Assembly (NCBI GenBank): GCA_015522865.1
Contig: WALN01000014.1
Coordinates: forward strand, 1 to 8,548
Source: Microcaldota archaeon
Lineage (GTDB): Archaea > Micrarchaeota > Micrarchaeia > Norongarragalinales > WALN01
Direction: 5' to 3'
Length of the DNA: 8,548 nucleotides
Shown here: positions 1 to 5,971 of the stretch, piece by piece
Numbering within the stretch: the stretch's first letter is position 1
Layout: the number at the start of each line of letters is the position of its first letter
Notes under the pieces: model-generated
The model's database searches: none
What the model saw: only the letters and a program-made list of their open reading frames with translations
What the model was told of the DNA's origin: nothing
Position numbers and translations under genes: made by a program

Positions 1-1140
1 ATTTAATTCAAAATATTTGCTGAAACGTGAAGGCGGCAGATAAGGCAGAAATTCTTTAATTACCCTTTTACTTGAGGAATGTGTTTTTTCCCCTATTTTT
101 TTGGCTATCTCTCTTAATGCTCCCCTTCTCTTTTTTAGCCCGCTTAATTTTTTTATTACTGACGGAAAGTTATATCGCACGAATCCAAAATATGGTTTTT
201 CTTTACTTAAAGTAACCCCCCCAATTCCGAACATTTTCACATATCTGAGAAATGCCCAGTATTGCTGCCTCATAATTCTGGCTCTGAAAATATCCGCTTT
301 AGAGAGATAATAATAGCTTTTCTCAATCTCCTCTTTATTTTTATATTCTAAAGGAACATTTTCTTCAATCCATTTTATCAGAAAGTCCAAATCAAGCTCG
401 GATTTATCCGACTCTTCGAGTGCAGTTTTCAAATCAGGAGATTTAAATATCTTTGGAAGTGTTTTAAATATTTGCTGGCTCCTGTTTCTTTCCGGTATTA
501 CTGCCTCGCCGCTAATTAAGTAATTTTGGAAATCGTTTAATGCACTTCTCAGATCTCCGCTGGAATTTGCGGCGATTTGTTCTATATTTTTTTCATCAAC
601 TTTTTTTCCTTCCTTTTCTCCTATTTCTCTGAGATATTTTGCTATGCTTCTTGAGTTTATCTTCTTCAACTGAACAATTTCACAGTATGCTCTTAGAGCG
701 GCAAGTTTTTTACTCCATAAATTATCTGTTGCGAGTATCGCGGGTGCATTTGATGATTTTATTATATCTGAAATAGCTGCTGCTGACTCATTAGTTCCCA
801 CTTCATCAATAAATATTGCTCTTTTTCTCCCGAACAAATCTTTTTTTATATCTCTTCCTTTCAATTTTTCTGTGTCTTCTTTTTTTGCCAGGTCTGAAGC
901 AACATATTTATTCAATGTCCAGCCAGCCTCATCAGCAATTATTTGGGCAAGCGTTGTTTTGCCCACCCCCGTCGCCCCTGATATAAGCAGCGGTTTAATT
1001 TTTTCTTTTCTTTCAGCTTTTTTTATCCACTCTTTTATAACCCCAACCGCGCTTGCATTGCCGATAAATTCCGAGAAAGTGTGCGGAGCGTATTTTTCAG
1101 TAAGCAACTGAGACTTATTTTTCGTAGTTGTATTGTACAT
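1..1140 (-). CDS. rfcL: Replication factor C large subunit (clamp loader ATPase), C-terminus cut by window edge
   Basis: The reverse strand is open for 380 codons from an ATG at 1140 to base 1 and continues off the window. RfcL is the single large subunit of the archaeal clamp loader, which places PCNA on primed DNA together with RfcS. The visible AAA+ order is an N-terminal EKYAP box (15-19), Walker A GATGVGKTT (55-63), Walker B FIDEV (110-114), a sensor 1-like segment ILATDN (135-140) and sensor 2 GDLRSALNDFQ (195-205), followed by the helical lid and collar. Walker B is followed by GTNES rather than the more usual DG. The family is normally 400-500 residues, so only the C-terminal tail, where a PCNA-binding motif usually sits, is missing. 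The start is 50 bp from the divergent GTPase gene, and the TATA-like element about 24 bp upstream implies a leaderless mRNA. No RfcS gene is visible. Confidence 0.93.
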   Translation of the reverse strand, partial: MYNTTTKNKSQLLTEKYAPHTFSEFIGNASAVGVIKEWIKKAERKEKIKPLLISGATGVGKTTLAQIIADEAGWTLNKYVASDLAKKEDTEKLKGRDIKKDLFGRKRAIFIDEVGTNESAAAISDIIKSSNAPAILATDNLWSKKLAALRAYCEIVQLKKINSRSIAKYLREIGEKEGKKVDEKNIEQIAANSSGDLRSALNDFQNYLISGEAVIPERNRSQQIFKTLPKIFKSPDLKTALEESDKSELDLDFLIKWIEENVPLEYKNKEEIEKSYYYLSKADIFRARIMRQQYWAFLRYVKMFGIGGVTLSKEKPYFGFVRYNFPSVIKKLSGLKKRRGALREIAKKIGEKTHSSSKRVIKEFLPYLPPSRFSKYFELN

Positions 1141-1158
1141 CGATTTTAATTAATGTGC

Positions 1159-1171
1159 ATATATATTAAAT
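1159..1171. promoter_or_regulatory. Shared, near-symmetric TATA element serving both divergent genes
   Basis: The 50-bp gap between the two start codons contains one clear AT-rich promoter core, ATATATATTAAAT. Its centre lies about 27 bp before the ATG at 1191 (+) and about 24 bp before the ATG at 1140 (-). Archaeal TBP sites lie roughly 25-30 bp before the transcription start, so both transcripts would begin at or near their start codons. No Shine-Dalgarno sequence precedes either ATG. That a single TBP site is used in both directions is inference; TFB-recognition elements on each side would set direction. Confidence 0.55.
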
Positions 1172-1190
1172 TTCTTGTATTAATTGTATA

Positions 1191-2336
1191 ATGCTCATCG
1201 GATTGGTTGGGGCGCCCAATGCAGGAAAAAGTACATTGTTTAAAGCCCTTTCTCTTGCACCAGCTCAAATAGCTTCCTATCCTTTCACAACAATAAAACC
1301 CAACTTTGGCGTGGGGTTTGTAAGAGTTAATTGTGTTGAAAAGGAGTTTGGGGTTAAATGTAATCCGAGGGAAGGCTTTTGCGTAGATGGGATACGTTTT
1401 GTTCCAGTTAAGCTGATCGATGTTGCTGGTTTAGTTCCTGGCGCATCAAAGGGAAAAGGGATGGGAAATCAGTTTTTAGATGATTTGAGACAGGCGGACG
1501 CACTAATACATGTAGTGGATGTTTCAGGTGTAACCAACAACCCAGTTGAGGATGTAGCTTTTCTTGAAGAGGAGATTGACGCCTGGCTTTTTTCTATCCT
1601 CAACAAAAATTGGAGCAAATTAGTGCATAAAAATTTGAAGCCCGAAGAAGCGATTACAGCTCAGCTTTCTGGTATGAAAATAAAGGAGGCGGAGGTTAAA
1701 CAAATATTAAAAAATTTTCCTCCTTCTTTAGATGATTTTACCGCAGAGGATATAAAAAAGCTAGCAAGTGAGCTGAGAAAAAAAAGCATGCCCATATTAG
1801 TTGCAGCCAACAAAATAGATGTAGATGGGAAAGCAGAAAAAAATTTGGAGAAAATACGTAAGCAATTCCCGCAGAAGTTAGTTATTGGATGTTCAGCAGA
1901 ATTTGAGCTTGCGCTGAAAGAAGCCGCAGAAACTAAAATTATAACCTATGTTCCCGGAAGTTCCCATTTTGAAATAATTAAAAGCGAGCAGCTAAATGAA
2001 AAGCAAAAAATTGCGCTTGAAAAAATTAAAAATTTTTTAGATGTTCACAAAACTACCGGAGTTCAGGAAACTCTTGAGGCTGCTGTTTTTAAATTGCTCA
2101 ATTATATTGCGGTGTATCCCGTGCCCAACAACAAATTGAAAGACTCTGAGGGCAGAATATTGCCCGACTGCTATCTTGTCCCGCCCAATACAAACGCGTT
2201 GGAGTTTGCTTCAATAATACACTCAGAGTTTGCAGAGAAATTTATAAAAGCTATTGATGTAAAAACCAACAGAACGCTTGGAAAAGAGCATGTGCTAAAG
2301 AACAACGACGTGATTGAGATTGTTACCTCTAGATAA
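1191..2336 (+). CDS. YchF/Ygr210-type OBG-family GTPase with C-terminal TGS domain
   Basis: A 381-residue TRAFAC-class P-loop NTPase of the OBG/YchF group, in the archaeal-eukaryotic Ygr210-like branch; family members are linked to ribosomes and translation or stress. G1 is GAPNAGKST (7-15), threonines at 33-34 fit the G2 region, G3 is DVAGLVPGA (77-85), G4 is NKID (207-210) and SAE (235-237) fits G5. The glycine-rich KGKGMGNQFLDDLRQADA run after G3 is typical of this family. Residues from about 305 to the end form the TGS domain, finishing with the usual LGKEHVLKNNDVIEI pattern. The length is close to the family norm of about 390. The G4 motif is intact, unlike bacterial YchF, which prefers ATP through a changed G4, so GTP specificity is plausible. 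The gene is divergent from rfcL and converges on cdc6 with 2 bp between stop codons. The ATG appears leaderless. Confidence 0.93.
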   Translation: MLIGLVGAPNAGKSTLFKALSLAPAQIASYPFTTIKPNFGVGFVRVNCVEKEFGVKCNPREGFCVDGIRFVPVKLIDVAGLVPGASKGKGMGNQFLDDLRQADALIHVVDVSGVTNNPVEDVAFLEEEIDAWLFSILNKNWSKLVHKNLKPEEAITAQLSGMKIKEAEVKQILKNFPPSLDDFTAEDIKKLASELRKKSMPILVAANKIDVDGKAEKNLEKIRKQFPQKLVIGCSAEFELALKEAAETKIITYVPGSSHFEIIKSEQLNEKQKIALEKIKNFLDVHKTTGVQETLEAAVFKLLNYIAVYPVPNNKLKDSEGRILPDCYLVPPNTNALEFASIIHSEFAEKFIKAIDVKTNRTLGKEHVLKNNDVIEIVTSR

Positions 2337-2338
2337 AA

Positions 2339-3406
2339 TTATATCAAATCAGGGTTGAAATTGAGGCTGAAAATTCTTGTTCTGCCTCTATTGTTAATTT
2401 CCTCTGCTTTAATCAGCTTTAGCTCTTCGAGGTGTTTCAAATAACTTCTAATAGTCCTTTCGCTTGAATTTGGTACTTTCTTATATATTTCCCCGGAGCT
2501 GATGGGCTTGTTCTTTATGAGCTTTAGAAGTTTGAGCTGCTCTTTATTCAGTAATTCTAATTTTTTCTTTACTCTTATTATACTTTCATTTTGTTGCGTG
2601 TTGATATGCTTTCTCATTATTTTGTTGCTTCCCTCGTTTTCTGCATTTTTCCCAGCTTTCCAGAGCATCTCCAGAGCTATCCTTGCGCTGCCGCTCTTTG
2701 CTGCGCGAGCGGCACATATACTTATTACTTCCTCAGAGCACACATCTTTTACAAATGCAATTTCAGCTCTTTCTTTAAGTATTTTTTTGAGCTGCATGGG
2801 CGAGTATTTTTTAAACTCTATTTTCTCAAACGCACACGAACTTCTGATCCTTTCATCAGCTGAGATTAGCGGCATTATAGAATTTGAAATAAGAATTAAA
2901 TGAAATTCCGCGCCATTTATCTCCTTAGCTCTTGCGAGCCTGTACAATATGCCCTCTTCCTTATTGTTAAATATCTGGTCCGCCTCATCTAAAATTACAA
3001 CTCCTGCTTCGCTGTTTTTTTTCATCACTTCTAAAATTCTCCTGAAAATCTCATCCGGCGCAAGACCCCTCCTTGGCAAGAAAACATTTAACTTTTCACC
3101 AATATCGGAAAGTACTGCTTGCTGTGTTGCGCTTTCCCAACAGTTTATGTATTTTGTAAATACTTTATTTGCTTCTTTTTCAAACTCTTTTATAATATAT
3201 TTTATAATAGTTGTCTTTCCCGTGCCTGATGGGCCGTATATAAACAAGTTTGTTGCTTTTCTTTTTTCTAAAATTGGCCTTAGCGCAGAAACTATCTCGT
3301 TCATCTCTTTCTCTCTGTCAATTATCTGATCCGGCAGATACTCTGGCAGTAGCACGTTTTCATTTCTGAAAATTGCAGCCTCGTCTCCTCTTTCAAAAAT
3401 GCCCAT
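2339..3406 (-). CDS. cdc6: Orc1/Cdc6-family replication initiator
   Basis: A 355-residue archaeal Orc1/Cdc6 protein, which binds replication origins and helps load the MCM helicase. The AAA+ module shows Walker A GPSGTGKTT (58-66), Walker B VVILDEAD (136-143), a sensor 1-like LISNS (172-176) and sensor 2 GSARIALEML (239-248, Arg242). A C-terminal winged helix follows at about 285-350 (SSGEIYKKV, then SERTIRSYLKHLEELKLI). The N-terminal LPEYLPDQIIDREKEM is the usual segment before the nucleotide-binding core. The family is commonly 370-420 residues, so this is slightly short but complete. It converges with the GTPase gene (2-bp gap) and diverges from ubiA. An AT-rich AAAATTAAAG (3427-3436) lies about 25 bp before its ATG, suggesting a leaderless mRNA. 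I see no origin recognition boxes in the short upstream gap. Confidence 0.94.
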   Translation of the reverse strand: MGIFERGDEAAIFRNENVLLPEYLPDQIIDREKEMNEIVSALRPILEKRKATNLFIYGPSGTGKTTIIKYIIKEFEKEANKVFTKYINCWESATQQAVLSDIGEKLNVFLPRRGLAPDEIFRRILEVMKKNSEAGVVILDEADQIFNNKEEGILYRLARAKEINGAEFHLILISNSIMPLISADERIRSSCAFEKIEFKKYSPMQLKKILKERAEIAFVKDVCSEEVISICAARAAKSGSARIALEMLWKAGKNAENEGSNKIMRKHINTQQNESIIRVKKKLELLNKEQLKLLKLIKNKPISSGEIYKKVPNSSERTIRSYLKHLEELKLIKAEEINNRGRTRIFSLNFNPDLI

Positions 3407-3426
3407 GCTAAAATAACTCGGGAATG

Positions 3427-3436
3427 CTTTAATTTT
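3427..3436 (-). promoter_or_regulatory. Probable TATA box of cdc6
   Basis: Read on the minus strand, AAAATTAAAG is centred about 25 bp before the cdc6 ATG at 3406. It lies in an A-rich run and is the only plausible TBP site in the gap. The spacing implies a leaderless transcript. Confidence 0.4.
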
Positions 3437-3460
3437 TTTTGCTCTTCATACTGCAGAACA

Positions 3461-3471
3461 ATTTTATTTTA
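3461..3471 (+). promoter_or_regulatory. Probable TATA box of the UbiA gene; supports the downstream start
   Basis: The stretch ATTTTATTTTA is centred about 25 bp before the ATG at 3490, matching the leaderless spacing seen elsewhere in the window. It would lie inside the coding sequence if the in-frame ATG at 3439 were used, which argues for 3490 as the true start. Confidence 0.45.
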
Positions 3472-3489
3472 ATTCCTTTTACTAGCTAT

Positions 3490-4344
3490 ATGAAGCTTAC
3501 AACCATCCTGAAATTGACGAGAGCCGAACATTCTTTACTCAGTTTTGTAGGTATATTTGTTGGGGAGCTGGCATATGCCAATTTTTACACTTTGCTTACT
3601 CTCTCAAATTTCTTTGCTCTTTTTGGGCCCGCCTTAATCACCGGGGGGGCATTTGCGCTTAATGATTATTTCGGATACGAATCTGACAAAAAGAACAAAC
3701 GCTTTGATAGGCCGATTGTTAGCGGTGACATCAGCAAAAATGCCGCATTGGCCCTTTCATTATTTTTGTTCTTAGCTGGATTTGCTCTTGTAATTATATT
3801 TTCTAATTTGTACTGCGAGCTATTTGTTTTGCTCTTAGTCTTGCTCGCTCTTATCTACGACAAGCTGCTTAAACCTCTTCCACTCGCAGGGAATTTCTTT
3901 ATTGCATTTTCCATGTGCGCGCCTTTTATATATGGAAATTTGTTAGTTTCAACTTATTTTTCGCCTTTAGTTGTTCTCCTGCTTCTAATTGTCTTTTTTG
4001 TTGGAGTGGGCAGAGAGCTGATAATTACTATTAGAGATGTACGCGGGGATAGAGCATCTGGCGCCAAAACATTACCAATACTTATTGGGAAACAAAAAAC
4101 TTCAATTATTTCCTCTCTTTTTATTTTGTTTGCGCTCGTTTTAACCCTTGTGCCTTTTGTGCTCTCTGCTAATGTTTATTATTTGGTGCTTGTGCTTCTT
4201 ACTGATTTAATTTTCGCATATACTATATACCTTATGCTCTTTAGGCAGAGCAGAAAATCTTTATTGCTTTGCAGAGATTTAACGCTTTTTGGTCTCTTTT
4301 TGGGCCTTATCTCTTTTCTTGCGTTATTTCTGTTTAAAGCATAA
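3490..4344 (+). CDS. UbiA-family prenyltransferase, probable digeranylgeranylglyceryl phosphate (DGGGP) synthase
   Basis: A 284-residue polytopic membrane protein of the UbiA superfamily. The archaeal lipid enzyme of this family adds the second geranylgeranyl chain to geranylgeranylglyceryl phosphate, giving DGGGP, the substrate of the step before CarS. The first prenyl-diphosphate motif is NDYFGYESD (58-66), followed by RPIVSG (74-79). The second is RDVRGD (182-187), followed by GAKTLPILIG. Leucine-rich hydrophobic segments separate them. The first motif is unusual: the canonical NDxxDxxxD has glycine in place of the middle aspartate (residue 62). An in-frame ATG at 3439 would add 17 residues, but the TATA position and the family-like MKLTTILKLTRAEH start favour 3490. 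Other UbiA activities (menaquinone, haem O, chlorophyll-type) cannot be excluded. The lipid assignment is supported by carS elsewhere in the window, though not in the same operon. Confidence 0.85.
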   Translation: MKLTTILKLTRAEHSLLSFVGIFVGELAYANFYTLLTLSNFFALFGPALITGGAFALNDYFGYESDKKNKRFDRPIVSGDISKNAALALSLFLFLAGFALVIIFSNLYCELFVLLLVLLALIYDKLLKPLPLAGNFFIAFSMCAPFIYGNLLVSTYFSPLVVLLLLIVFFVGVGRELIITIRDVRGDRASGAKTLPILIGKQKTSIISSLFILFALVLTLVPFVLSANVYYLVLVLLTDLIFAYTIYLMLFRQSRKSLLLCRDLTLFGLFLGLISFLALFLFKA

Positions 4345-4406
4345 AGCATAAAATATCCACTAGCGCTGTTAGCATACCTGCTATTACATCCTATTCTTAG
4401 AATAAG
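4345..4406. other. Convergent intergenic gap between ubiA and the OB-fold gene
   Basis: These 62 bp hold no gene and no oligo-T terminator. Only short inverted repeats are visible, such as TAGC/GCTA with a 6-nt loop and GAATAA/TTATTC with a 1-nt loop (4400-4412). They are too small to assign a role. Confidence 0.35.
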
Positions 4407-4703
4407 TTATTCTACAACTTCAATGGTGCCAGACCTTCCAAGTGTTACCTGAATGTTGTCGCGGAAAGTGTTTATGTATGCATTTTTTATATGCACTTTG
4501 TCTCCCTCTTTTACTTTGTCTATATTCTCGTTCCACAACGACATTTGGATAGTGCCGGAGTCATCCTTCAGCATTATGTTTTCCACTCTTAGGCTTCTAC
4601 CATATTTATTTATTTCTCGTACGTCTCCTACGCTAGCTATTTCAGCCTCTAGCTCGACGTTCGACATTCCTTGCTTTAGATCAGCGATTTTCAATATATT
4701 CAC
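4407..4703 (-). CDS. Single OB-fold ssDNA-binding protein (Sulfolobus SSB / SOSS-B-like), without acidic tail
   Basis: A 98-residue protein that is essentially one OB fold. The order IADLKQGMSNVELEAEI, then VENIMLKDDSGTIQMSLWNENIDKVKEGDKVHIKNAYINTF (written here as successive strands), then IQVTLGRSGTIEVV follows the crenarchaeal SSB and human SOSS-B pattern; the DDSGTIQMSLW and GDKVHIKNAY elements are characteristic. Trp57 and Phe80 are candidates for stacking against bases. It likely binds single-stranded DNA in replication or repair, although RNA binding is possible. Unlike Sulfolobus SSB it has no flexible acidic C-terminal tail and ends at the fold. The assigned start is GTG at 4703, about 27 bp downstream of a TATA-like element. 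An in-frame TTG at 4694 lies 5 nt after AGGTGA and is an alternative start three codons shorter. It is convergent with ubiA and divergent from the histone operon. Confidence 0.85.
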   Translation of the reverse strand: MNILKIADLKQGMSNVELEAEIASVGDVREINKYGRSLRVENIMLKDDSGTIQMSLWNENIDKVKEGDKVHIKNAYINTFRDNIQVTLGRSGTIEVVE

Positions 4704-4725
4704 CTGTAATATTTAGGGCGATTAA

Positions 4726-4733
4726 CTTAAAAA
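4726..4733 (-). promoter_or_regulatory. Probable TATA box of the OB-fold gene
   Basis: On the minus strand TTTTTAAG, preceded by GCA, is centred about 27 bp before the GTG at 4703. This implies transcription beginning at or near that codon and favours GTG as the start of a leaderless mRNA. Confidence 0.45.
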
Positions 4734-4747
4734 TGCTTTCTTTTACC

Positions 4748-4765
4748 AAAGGAATTTAAAAATAA
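4748..4765 (+). promoter_or_regulatory. BRE/TATA promoter of the histone operon
   Basis: A purine-rich AAAGGA (4748-4753), resembling a TFB-recognition element, is directly followed by ATTTAAAAATAA. The TATA centre is about 32 bp before the ATG at 4792, leaving a short leader that contains the SD-like GGGGATGA (4783-4790). This is the best-formed promoter in the window and the only one implying a leader on a first gene. Confidence 0.5.
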
Positions 4766-4791
4766 ATTTTGTTTAATTAATAGGGGATGAC

Positions 4792-5145
4792 ATGGAAGAA
4801 GAAAAAAATAGCACAGAAGAAAATGATTTAGAAGAAATGGGATTGCCTTTTGCCAATGCTAGAGTGGTAAGAATAATAAAGGAGAATCTCAAGCGAGAGC
4901 ACCAGATAAAAAAGGATGTTAAAGTAGCCGCTAACCGCTTTCTTGGAGAAATACTCGCGGATATAGCGAAAAGAATGGATGAGGAAAATTATTATACCCT
5001 TTCTATAGAGCACTTTAATAGGGCAGCTAAAAAGTATAGAGAAGTCGAGCTCAACCAGAAAAGATTGGTTAAGATAAAGAAGCTTCTTGAAAAGCAGAGG
5101 GCAGAGCTTGATGAATATATAGCGGAGATTGAAACTAATCTTTAA
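4792..5145 (+). CDS. Histone-fold protein with acidic N-terminal tail and C-terminal coiled-coil helix
   Basis: A 117-residue protein containing one histone fold. Residues 18-31 (LPFANARVVRIIKE) match helix 1 of archaeal histones, including the RIIK motif. Helix 2 spans about 40-65 (KDVKVAANRFLGEILADIAK) and helix 3 about 71-85 (SIEHFNRAAKKYRE), joined by a loop containing the conserved threonine (YYTL). Two parts are non-standard. The first 16 residues are strongly acidic. Residues 86-117 form an extra charged helix with hydrophobic spacing (L87, L92, I95, L98/L99, L106, I110, I113) expected of a coiled coil. HMf-type histones are about 67 residues and lack both. The loop arginine that precedes the conserved threonine in HMf is tyrosine here. 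It likely binds DNA or forms a histone-like dimer with coiled-coil pairing, but an HMf-like wrapped filament is uncertain. It is followed 30 bp later by a coiled-coil protein gene. Confidence 0.82.
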   Translation: MEEEKNSTEENDLEEMGLPFANARVVRIIKENLKREHQIKKDVKVAANRFLGEILADIAKRMDEENYYTLSIEHFNRAAKKYREVELNQKRLVKIKKLLEKQRAELDEYIAEIETNL

Positions 5146-5164
5146 GTTTGACGTTTTATGTAGT

Positions 5165-5171
5165 AAGGGAG
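5165..5171 (+). promoter_or_regulatory. Shine-Dalgarno sequence of the COG1340-like gene
   Basis: AAGGGAG ends 4 nt before the ATG at 5176. There is no convincing TATA element in the 30-bp gap, so this gene is probably translated from the histone-gene transcript by SD-dependent initiation. Confidence 0.5.
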
Positions 5172-5175
5172 CAAT

Positions 5176-5871
5176 ATGAATGCTAGCGAGTTGGTTAAGA
5201 AAAATAGAGAAAGAATTTTGAAGTTTAAAGCTATATTGGAAAAAGCGAAGAGAGAAAAAGAGCTAAGGGAAAGCGAGAATAAGCAGGTTCTGATGCTTAA
5301 ACAGCAAAGGGACGAAATCCAAAAGCAAATTAAGCCGCTTGTAAAAAAATTTGATGAGATTGCTAAAAAACTAAAATCATTTGATACTAACCTACCGCCC
5401 TACAAATTAATTAATGAAAAAATAGAAGAGTTTGAGTGGAAGCTGCAAACCGAGGTTTTCTCGCCCAAACAAGAGAAAACTATTTCCAAGAATATTAAAG
5501 AGCTAAGGAAGAAAGCAAAAGAAGCGAAATTGCTCATTCCTCTGAGAACAGAACTTTATGAACTAAAGAGAGAAATTAAAAAGAAGGAATCAGAGGCACG
5601 GGCCCTTCATTCTGCTATACTGTTACATGCAAAGCAGAGCAATGGGCACCACAAAAAAACTATAGACTACTTCAAAGCGGCTAGAGAATTGAGAAAAGAA
5701 ATAGCTGAGACCATACAAAAAATAAAACCAACCGGAGAAGAAGAGAAAAAAGATAATAGAAAGCAGCTTAAAGAATTTAAAAAAGACGCCCAAAAACTCT
5801 TTGAAGCCTTCAAAAAAGGCAAAATTCTTAGTTCTGATGAGATTAAGCTTATACACGAAGTTATGGATTAG
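5176..5871 (+). CDS. COG1340-like coiled-coil protein, function unknown
   Basis: A 231-residue, highly charged (Lys/Glu-rich) and almost entirely helical protein with no membrane segment or enzymatic motif. Three landmarks match the uncharacterised archaeal coiled-coil family COG1340, by memory of the family rather than a search: FEWKLQTEVFSPKQEK (86-101, the family's W-x-x-Q-T then SP-x-x-E element), the ALH...HHKKTIDYFKAARELRKE block (143-175), and the terminal LFEAFKKGKILSSDEIKLI (208-226). COG1340 proteins are often 250-300 residues, so this is somewhat short but has both ends. Their role is not established; some are mis-annotated as phosphatases. The gene lies 30 bp after the histone-fold gene with its own SD, so the two are probably co-expressed. 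That raises the possibility that the two coiled coils interact, which is inference. The stop codon is one base from the 3' terminal stem of the sRNA on the other strand. Confidence 0.8.
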   Translation: MNASELVKKNRERILKFKAILEKAKREKELRESENKQVLMLKQQRDEIQKQIKPLVKKFDEIAKKLKSFDTNLPPYKLINEKIEEFEWKLQTEVFSPKQEKTISKNIKELRKKAKEAKLLIPLRTELYELKREIKKKESEARALHSAILLHAKQSNGHHKKTIDYFKAARELRKEIAETIQKIKPTGEEEKKDNRKQLKEFKKDAQKLFEAFKKGKILSSDEIKLIHEVMD

Positions 5872-5872
5872 C

Positions 5873-5930
5873 TGCTCATCAGTCGACTCTCTTATCATCA
5901 TTCTTCAGTTTAGCTTATCATCATAGAGCA
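5873..5930 (-). ncRNA. C/D box guide sRNA, abutting the 3' end of tRNA-Gln
   Basis: The minus strand carries all the parts of an archaeal C/D sRNA in order. A 5' stem strand TGCTC (5930-5926) is followed by box C ATGATGA (5924-5918), a 9-nt spacer, box D' CTGA (5908-5905), a 3-nt linker AGA, box C' ATGATGA (5901-5895), a 12-nt guide (5894-5883), box D CTGA (5882-5879), and the closing strand GAGCA (5877-5873), which pairs perfectly with TGCTC. Both C boxes fit RUGAUGA exactly and the D guide has the canonical 12-nt spacing. These RNAs direct 2'-O-methylation by fibrillarin, Nop5 and L7Ae to the residue paired five bases before box D or D'. The first base follows the tRNA discriminator with no gap, so tRNase Z cleavage of a joint precursor would create the sRNA 5' end. 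The D' spacer is short, and its guide may be weak or non-functional. Confidence 0.88.
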
Positions 5931-5971
5931 TAGCCCCGACCGGATTCGAACCGGTGTCAGCAGGTTTCTCC

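Noticed and set aside
872..1111. 79-codon plus-strand frame opposite rfcL
   Set aside because: It is antisense to the Walker A and Walker B region of rfcL, and its composition reflects that gene's codon pattern; there is no independent evidence.
2502..3329. Several plus-strand open frames over cdc6
   Set aside because: They are shadows of the clear Orc1/Cdc6 gene on the minus strand, with low-complexity Phe/Ser/Leu-rich translations and no initiation signals.
3407..3489. Possible replication origin beside cdc6
   Set aside because: The gap is only 83 bp and contains no inverted origin-recognition-box pairs or GC-flanked unwinding element that I can recognise. The AT-rich parts are accounted for by two promoters.
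3439..3489. Upstream in-frame ATG extending the UbiA protein by 17 residues
   Set aside because: The TATA box would lie within the coding sequence and there is no promoter or SD before 3439. The ATG at 3490 gives a family-like N-terminus.
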